DNA from: Paractinoplanes maris
Lineage (GTDB): Bacteria; Actinomycetota; Actinomycetes; Mycobacteriales; Micromonosporaceae
Assembly (NCBI RefSeq): GCF_023544465.1
Contig: NZ_JALPVL010000008.1
Location: 372,001-436,000, forward strand
Length of the DNA stretch: 64,000 nucleotides
Direction of reading: 5' to 3'
Shown here piece after piece: positions 55,354 to 64,000 of this stretch (position 1 is the first letter of the stretch; each line of letters starts with the position of its first letter). Under the pieces are notes generated by a model. That model saw only the letters and a list, made by a program, of their open reading frames with translations. It was not told the origin of the DNA and did not search any database. The translations under genes were made by a program, and so were the position numbers.

Positions 55354-57405
55354 GTGACCGCGGAGATCCTGTACGGGGCTGATGACCTCACGCACCTGGA
55401 GGGGCTGGACGCCGTCCGGAAACGCCCGGGCATGTATATCGGCTCGACCGACAGCCGGGGCGTCAACCACCTCGCCAACGAGATCATCGACAACGCCACC
55501 GACGAGGGCGTGGGCGGCCACGCCGCCAAGGTCGCGGTGATCCTGCACGCCGACGGTTCGCTGCAGGTCGACGACGACGGCCGCGGCATCCCGACCGCCG
55601 TCAACACCAAGTCCGGGCTCAACGGTGTCGAGCTCGTGCTCACCCGGCTGCACGCCGGCGGCAAGTTCGGCGGCTCGGGCTACAAGACCTCCGGCGGTCT
55701 GCACGGCGTCGGCGCCTCCGCGGTCAACGCGCTGTCCACGCGCTTCGACATCACCGTCAAGCGCGACGGCAAGGTTCACGAGATGTCGTTCCAGCGCGGC
55801 GTCCCGGGCTCGTTCGACGGTCCCGGCCCGCAGGCCCGTTTTCATCCCGAGTCGGGCCTGCGCGTCGTCCGCAAGATGAAACGCGGCGAGCCCACCGGCA
55901 CGTCCATCCGCTATTGGTATGACGCCCGCTACTTCGAGACCGGTGCCCGGCTCGACGTCGACGCGGTGCGGGCCAAGCTGCGCAACACGGCTTTCCTCGT
56001 CCCCGGCGTGATGTATACGTTGCGCGACGAGACCGCCGAGGAGACGACGAACGAGACCTTCCACTTCCCGCACGGTCTCACCGACATGGTCGAGTTCCTC
56101 ACCCACGCCGGTGACAAGCCGGTCTCGGGCATCCTGCTGGTCGACGGCGAGGGCACCTACAAGGAGAACGCGGCCGACGCCAACGGCGTGATGCAGTCCA
56201 ACGTCGAGCGCCGGGCCGAGGTCGAGATCGCCTTCCGCTGGGGCACGGGTTACGAGCGCACCATCGAGTGCTTCACCAACACGATCCGCAACACTCACGG
56301 CGGCACCCACCGCAAGGGCTTCGAGCGCGCCCTGGTCCGCGCACTCACCGACGCCATCCGCAACACGCGCGGCCTGCTCAAGCCCAAGGAGGACCCGCCC
56401 GTCCTGGACGACCTGCTCGAGGGCCTGACCGCGGTCATCCACGTGCGGGTCCCCGAGCCGCAGTTCACCTCGCAGACCAAGGACGAGCTGTCCACCGCCG
56501 GCATCACCCGGGTGCTCCAGGGCCTGGTCGAGGCGCACATCAAAGAGTGGATCGACGGCCGCAAGACCAAGGCCGAGGCCCGCACGGTCCTGCAAAAGGT
56601 GGTCGACGCCGCCCGCGTCCGGCTCACCCAGAAACAGCAGAAGGACGCCGCCCGCCGCAAGACCGCGCTCGAGGGCGCCTCGATGCCGCCCAAGCTGGTC
56701 GACTGCCGGGCCACCGGCATCGCCCGCTCCGAGCTCTACATCGTCGAGGGTGACAGCGCGCTCGGCACCGCCCGGATGGCCCGCAGTTCGGAATACCAGG
56801 CCCTGCTGCCCATCCGCGGCAAGATCCTGAACGTGCAGAAGGCGTCGCTGCAGCAGGTGCTCGACAACGCCGAGTGCTCGGCCATCGTGCAGGTGCTGGG
56901 GGCCGGCTCGGGCCGCACGTTCGAGCTGAGCGCCATGCGCTACGGCCGCGTCATGATCATGGCGGACGCCGACGTCGACGGCTCGCACATCCGCACGCTG
57001 CTGATCACCCTGTTCGCGAAATACATGCGCCCGGTGATCGAGCAGGGCCGGCTGTTCGCCGCGATGCCCCCGCTGCACAAGGTGGTCACCAAGGGCCGCA
57101 ACTCGCAGACCATCTTCACCTACACCCAGCAGGAGATGGACACGACCGTCAGCCGCATCGAGCGCGGCGGCGGCGCGGTCAACAAGCCGGTCAGCCGGTT
57201 CAAGGGCCTGGGCGAGATGGACGCCGACGAGCTGTGGGACACCACGATGAACCCGGCCACCCGCACCGTCCGGCGGATCACGCTGGACGACGCCGAGCGC
57301 GCCGAGGCCACCCTCGAGCTGCTGATGGGCGAGCGGGTCGAACCGCGTAAGAACTGGCTGATCGAGGCGGCGGGCCGCATCGACCAAGAGACGATCGACG
57401 CCTGA
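55354..57405 (+). CDS. parE: DNA topoisomerase IV subunit B
   Basis: 683 aa from GTG 55354 (GGGAG nine bases upstream; TTG 55318 has no SD). GHKL ATPase with NEIIDNATDEG, DDDGRGIP and GGLHGVGASAVNAL; transducer; TOPRIM motifs VEGDSALGTA, PIRGKILNV and DADVDGSHIRTLL; C-terminal RYKGLGEM-like RFKGLGEMDADELW. It lacks GyrB-specific inserts and is paired with a ParC-type gene 16 bases downstream, so decatenating topoisomerase IV is the likely role rather than primary gyrase. Confidence 0.9.
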   Translation: MTAEILYGADDLTHLEGLDAVRKRPGMYIGSTDSRGVNHLANEIIDNATDEGVGGHAAKVAVILHADGSLQVDDDGRGIPTAVNTKSGLNGVELVLTRLHAGGKFGGSGYKTSGGLHGVGASAVNALSTRFDITVKRDGKVHEMSFQRGVPGSFDGPGPQARFHPESGLRVVRKMKRGEPTGTSIRYWYDARYFETGARLDVDAVRAKLRNTAFLVPGVMYTLRDETAEETTNETFHFPHGLTDMVEFLTHAGDKPVSGILLVDGEGTYKENAADANGVMQSNVERRAEVEIAFRWGTGYERTIECFTNTIRNTHGGTHRKGFERALVRALTDAIRNTRGLLKPKEDPPVLDDLLEGLTAVIHVRVPEPQFTSQTKDELSTAGITRVLQGLVEAHIKEWIDGRKTKAEARTVLQKVVDAARVRLTQKQQKDAARRKTALEGASMPPKLVDCRATGIARSELYIVEGDSALGTARMARSSEYQALLPIRGKILNVQKASLQQVLDNAECSAIVQVLGAGSGRTFELSAMRYGRVMIMADADVDGSHIRTLLITLFAKYMRPVIEQGRLFAAMPPLHKVVTKGRNSQTIFTYTQQEMDTTVSRIERGGGAVNKPVSRFKGLGEMDADELWDTTMNPATRTVRRITLDDAERAEATLELLMGERVEPRKNWLIEAAGRIDQETIDA

Positions 57406-57421
57406 GAGGCCGTAAGCAGAG

Positions 57422-59944
<2,523 letters not shown>

Positions 59945-59957
59945 GCACGAAAAGCCG

Positions 59958-60629
59958 TCAGGATTCGACTCTCGGCCCGGCACTCGACGTGTCCGGGCCG
60001 AGGTCGAGCAGGCGGACGACCCGCAGCGCGCCGTCGACGACCTGGTCGGCCAGCTCGGGGGAGACCCAGGCGTCCCGCGCCTCGACCGTGTAGAGCTCGT
60101 CGCCGCGTACGGTCCAGGTCGGGATGTCGCCGGCCAGGTAGGCCTCGAGCAACGCCGGCTGTTCCAGGCGGGGTGAGTCACCGACCGGCTCGAAGGCGTG
60201 GTGCAGCGCCATCGGCGGTTCTGGCTGGGGCAGGCGAACCACGACCAGCGCCCCCGAGCCTTTCGGCTGCAGGATCATCCCGTCGAAGGCGTCGCCTCTC
60301 CACCGCACCTCGGCGAAAGTCACCAGCAACCCGCCGGTCTCGCGCTGCCAGGCCCGCCGGACCTTGACCGTGCCGCGCGGCTGCCCCGGCCAGGGCCACG
60401 CCCGGCCGTCCGGATCGATCGGGGTCCACTCGCGGTGGGCGGCCCACCGGCGCAGGTGCCGGCGGTACCTCAGCCGGGCGAGCAGATATCCGCCGCCCGC
60501 CACGGCCACCAGGCCGACCGCGGCGTAGGCGCTGGACCAGTCGTCGCGCCGGGTGAGGGCCTTGACCAGGAGCAGGCTCAGATAGATCAGCGCGAACCAC
60601 AGCACCCACCAGCGCCGGCGCATCGTCAT
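59958..60629 (-). CDS. Membrane protein of a tandem paralog pair (downstream copy)
   Basis: 223 aa, family not recognised. Two membrane helices (about 7-24 and 34-52), then a soluble domain (60-215) with W-T-P-I-D-P-D-G-R-A-W-PWP, VTFAEVRWRGDAFDGMIL, VRLPQPEPPMAL, GDSPRLEQPALLEAYL and VVRLLDLGPD. These segments are shared in order with the upstream neighbour. ATG overlaps the neighbour's stop (ATGA). Likely a duplicated membrane-tethered protein of unknown role. Confidence 0.78.
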   Translation of the reverse strand: MTMRRRWWVLWFALIYLSLLLVKALTRRDDWSSAYAAVGLVAVAGGGYLLARLRYRRHLRRWAAHREWTPIDPDGRAWPWPGQPRGTVKVRRAWQRETGGLLVTFAEVRWRGDAFDGMILQPKGSGALVVVRLPQPEPPMALHHAFEPVGDSPRLEQPALLEAYLAGDIPTWTVRGDELYTVEARDAWVSPELADQVVDGALRVVRLLDLGPDTSSAGPRVES

Positions 60630-61273
60630 CCGGCGGCCGCCAGGGGGCGGTCGGGGCCGACGTCGAGCAGCCGGACGACGAGCAGGGCCCGTCGCACCGC
60701 CCGGTAGACCTCGCCGGGCTCGAAGGCGCTCTGCCGGGGCTCGACGGTGAACAACACGGTGTCGCGCACCGTGAACGGCGGGATCTCCATGATGCGAAAT
60801 GCGTCACGCAGTGCGGCGTGCTCGAGCCGGGGCGAGTCACCGATGAACGAGTACGGCAACCGGGTCGCCATCGGCGGCTGGGTCTGTGGCAGTCCGACCA
60901 CCACGAAGGTGCCCCGGTTGTCCCGGTCGACGACCGCCCCGGCGAAGGCCCCGCCCCACCATCGGATCTCGCCGAAGGTCACCGCCAGCCCCTCGATGTC
61001 GCCGCTCCAGGCCTGGGTGACCCGGCTGCCCCCCTGCAGGTGCAGGTTCTCCCACGGCCACTCGTGCGCCTTCGGGTCGACCGGCGAGCAGCCCATCGCG
61101 GTGGCCCAGCGGGACATCGCGCGCAGCGACAGCCCGCTGAAGACCGAGTACGCGCAGAACGCGACGAACATCAGGCCCAGCGCGATCAGGCACGGCGACC
61201 TGGTCAGGAAGAGCAGCGCCGCGGCGAGGGCGGACCAGCCCGCGTGCAGCCAGCACTTCAATTCGACGCGCAT
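60626..61273 (-). CDS. Membrane protein of a tandem paralog pair (upstream copy)
   Basis: 215 aa. Two hydrophobic helices (about 9-25 and 28-48), then the same domain as the downstream gene: SPVDPKAHEWPW, VTFGEIRWWGGAFAGAVV, VGLPQTQPPMAT, GDSPRLEHAALRDAF and VVRLLDVGPDRPLAAAG. Identity is moderate, so the duplication is not recent. Start ATG 61273. No assigned function. Confidence 0.78.
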   Translation of the reverse strand: MRVELKCWLHAGWSALAAALLFLTRSPCLIALGLMFVAFCAYSVFSGLSLRAMSRWATAMGCSPVDPKAHEWPWENLHLQGGSRVTQAWSGDIEGLAVTFGEIRWWGGAFAGAVVDRDNRGTFVVVGLPQTQPPMATRLPYSFIGDSPRLEHAALRDAFRIMEIPPFTVRDTVLFTVEPRQSAFEPGEVYRAVRRALLVVRLLDVGPDRPLAAAG

Positions 61274-61339
61274 CGACGTCAGGGTAAGCCGCGATCGCCG
61301 GCGATCGAAAGGTCGCCGGCCCCCCGAAGATCGCCGGCC

Positions 61340-61708
61340 TCAGGAAGGCAGCCGGCGCCGCCCGGCGAAGCCCAGATCGGGCCGGTGATACCAGCCCAGC
61401 TCGGCCTCGCCCTCGAGCCAGCAGAGGTCGACGTCGACCCCGTCGAGCTCGCCCGGGAAGTCGATCAGCAGCGGCGCCAGGCTCTTGAGCACGGCCCCGG
61501 TCTGCTGCACCTCGGTCATCAGGTCGTCGAGGCGGGCGGTCGTCGCCTTCCACTCCGGCAACCCGCCCAGCGGTGTCGGCGGCCCACCGGTCACCCCGAT
61601 CACCGCGCCGAGCTCGGCCGCGTCCGCGCGCAGAGCCACGATCTCTTCCAGTACGGGCCGCAACCGCTTCAGTTCGTCCCGCGCCTCACCCAGCGTGAAC
61701 AACCCCAT
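61340..61708 (-). CDS. DUF2203 family protein
   Basis: 122 aa. LFTLGEARDELKRLRPVLEEI at the start, a helical middle and the ending DFPGELDGVDVDLCWLEGEAELGWYH plus FAGRRRL are the DUF2203 pattern. Small cytoplasmic helical protein of unknown role. Divergent from the sirtuin gene, about 100 bases apart. Confidence 0.92.
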   Translation of the reverse strand: MGLFTLGEARDELKRLRPVLEEIVALRADAAELGAVIGVTGGPPTPLGGLPEWKATTARLDDLMTEVQQTGAVLKSLAPLLIDFPGELDGVDVDLCWLEGEAELGWYHRPDLGFAGRRRLPS

Positions 61709-61807
61709 GCCACTGAGAGTGCCAGCTCCGCCCGGCTACGCCAAGGTCATCCCGGCTGAGAACCGGCAACGATGGGCGCGGCGCCCGCGACGAGGGACCA
61801 TGGTTTC

Positions 61808-62656
61808 GTGGACTTACAGGTGGTGGAGCAGGTGGCCGAGCTCGGTGCGTGGATGGCCGAGGGCGGCGTGGTGGTGCTGAGCGGTGCGGGGCTCTCCACC
61901 GATTCCGGCATCCCGGACTATCGCGGCCCGTCCGGGTCGGCCCGTCGCAGCACTCCGATGACCTACCAGGCCTTCACCCGTGACCCGATCGCCCGCCGCC
62001 GCTACTGGGCGCGGTCGCATCTCGGCTGGCGCACGATCGGCGAGGCCTCGCCCAACGACGGTCACCGCGCGGTCGCCGCCCTGCAGCGCTGCGGCGCGGT
62101 CGGCGGCATCATCACGCAGAACGTCGACGGGCTGCACCAGGCGGCCGGGGCCGGCGACGTCGTCGAGCTGCACGGCAACCTGGCCCGCATCATCTGCCTG
62201 GAGTGCGGCGAGCTGACCGCCCGCGAGCTTCTGGCCACCCGCCTCGACGAGGCCAACCCGGGGTTCGACGCGGCCGCGGTCGCCATCAACGCCGACGGTG
62301 ACGCCGAGCTCGACGACACCGATCTCGACCAGTTCACCGTGGTCGACTGCCTGAGCTGTGGCGGCCTGCTGAAGCCGGATGTCGTCTACTTCGGCGAGAC
62401 GGTGCCCCCGGAGCGGGTGTCGCGCAGCTTCGCGCTCGTCGGCACCGCCCGTACGCTGCTGGTTCTCGGCTCCTCCCTGACGGTGATGTCGGGCCGCCGC
62501 TTCGTGTTGCGCGCGGTCAAGGACGGCATCCGGGTCGCCATCGTCAACCGCGGGGTCACTCGCGGCGAGCCGTACGCGGGGCTGCACATCGATGCCCCAT
62601 TGGGCATTGTTCTGCCGCACCTGGCCGCCGAGTTGTCCGCACCGGTCCACATTTGA
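61808..62656 (+). CDS. Sir2-family NAD-dependent protein deacylase
   Basis: 282 aa. NAD-binding GAGLSTDSGIPDYRG (26-40), TQNVDGLH and catalytic His in VVELHGNL. Zinc ribbon from two pairs: CLECG and CLSCGG. C-terminal VLGSSLTVMSGRR and IVNRGVTRG bind NAD ribose. Class typical of actinobacterial sirtuins (CobB/SrtN-like). Start uncertain: GTG 61808 chosen because the domain begins there; an in-frame ATG at 61772 would add 12 residues. Single gene. Confidence 0.92.
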   Translation: MDLQVVEQVAELGAWMAEGGVVVLSGAGLSTDSGIPDYRGPSGSARRSTPMTYQAFTRDPIARRRYWARSHLGWRTIGEASPNDGHRAVAALQRCGAVGGIITQNVDGLHQAAGAGDVVELHGNLARIICLECGELTARELLATRLDEANPGFDAAAVAINADGDAELDDTDLDQFTVVDCLSCGGLLKPDVVYFGETVPPERVSRSFALVGTARTLLVLGSSLTVMSGRRFVLRAVKDGIRVAIVNRGVTRGEPYAGLHIDAPLGIVLPHLAAELSAPVHI

Positions 62657-62753
62657 CCGGCGCGAAACCGGGCCTGTGCCCCCGTGTTATCGCACTGAAA
62701 CTTAAATAATTCAGGGGTCCCGTTGACGTGACCGGCCTCACTGGCGTTAACTG

Positions 62754-62784
62754 CCGAAACCGCTTCCGAAACCGGTTCCGAAAT
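62754..62784. promoter_or_regulatory. Double LacI-type operator before the second LacI gene
   Basis: Two overlapping sites: CGAAACCGCTTCCG and CGAAACCGGTTCCG (the latter nearly palindromic), about 40-65 bases before GTG 62822. Distinct in sequence from the AGCGCT operators at 42-48 kb. Confidence 0.65.
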
Positions 62785-62821
62785 CCGGCCGCAATGAAGT
62801 GGTGACACGTCAGGAGGACCA

Positions 62822-63823
<1,002 letters not shown>

Positions 63824-63929
63824 CCACGAAAGCAGACCCGGGGCCGGCCCGCGATCAGGGCCGGTGCCGCGATGGCGCACGCCCTTACACCTCTCATTGA
63901 AACCCAGCACATCCGAGGAGATTTTCGCG

Positions 63930-64000
63930 ATGCAGAGAAGGAAACTGTTCGCGGTCGCCGTGGCGAGCGTGCTCGCCACGGGCGGTCTGGCCGCGTGCGG
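63930..64000 (+). CDS. Lipoprotein, probable ABC sugar-binding protein (3' end outside window)
   Basis: Only 23 codons are visible: MQRRKLFAVAVASVLATGG then LAAC, a lipoprotein signal with a lipobox Cys. GAGGAG lies before ATG 63930. Position after a LacI regulator suggests a solute-binding protein of a sugar ABC importer; the visible part cannot prove it. Confidence 0.75.
   Translation, partial: MQRRKLFAVAVASVLATGGLAAC

Overview
High-GC actinobacterial chromosome, most likely Micromonosporaceae (Actinoplanes-like). This is inferred from codon bias (G/C in nearly every third position), SD-led GTG/ATG starts, IdeR-type iron boxes, many secreted CBM-bearing glycoside hydrolases, ECF42/DGPF and SWIM-DUF5691 modules, and intergenic GC-rich minisatellites. 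I see no tRNA, rRNA, CRISPR array, transposase or prophage.

Layout. 1-6.9 kb: end of a HAD phosphatase, a secreted GH30 enzyme, a two-gene operon (membrane-anchored coiled-coil lipoprotein plus a protein with a RHIM-like amyloid motif), a small membrane protein, a secreted SGNH esterase and an unknown. 7.2-10.6 kb: leftward chain of Mo-oxidoreductase, FAD/NAD reductase, DUF6510 and a UvrD-like helicase. 10.7-20.8 kb: a cell-surface locus with two subtilases, two IPT/TIG secreted proteins and three paralogous membrane-anchored proteins sharing a C-terminal 'DLTG...CWRTS' domain. 21-24.8 kb: coupled operon of NUDIX/winged-helix regulator, J-domain/pseudokinase, vWA protein and a divergent adenylosuccinate-synthetase (PurA)-like enzyme; this is the best candidate for an undescribed system. 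24.8-28.9 kb: two iron boxes driving a double-DUF1540 protein and an orphan siderophore-type ABC ATPase, with a DUF5925 AAA protein, a Ddn-like protein and a methyltransferase. 28.9-36.5 kb: leftward operon SWIM-DUF5691 / MoxR / DUF5682 / vWA. 36.6-41.1 kb: metabolic and transport genes with a MarR-EamA divergent pair. 41.4-48.3 kb: a LacI-family sugar regulon whose operator is repeated before the regulator, before a CBM32-DUF1996 protein and before a large CBM32-GH16-like-TIM-barrel-CBM32 protein. 48.7-50.6 kb: DGPF protein with ECF42 sigma factor. 50.6-55.2 kb: DUF5995, a LuxR-type LAL regulator and a stand-alone class III cyclase. 55.3-59.9 kb: topoisomerase IV ParE-ParC. 60-64 kb: small membrane paralogs, DUF2203, a sirtuin, a second LacI regulator and the start of a lipoprotein (probably a sugar-binding protein).

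Four intergenic tandem-repeat arrays (about 0.5, 7.0, 28.0 and 49.3 kb) with unrelated units recur through the window, and two of them run into the 3' end of an adjacent gene. Start codons were chosen by Shine-Dalgarno position, 4-base overlaps and homology-like domain starts. All functional names rest on motif recognition by eye, not on searches.
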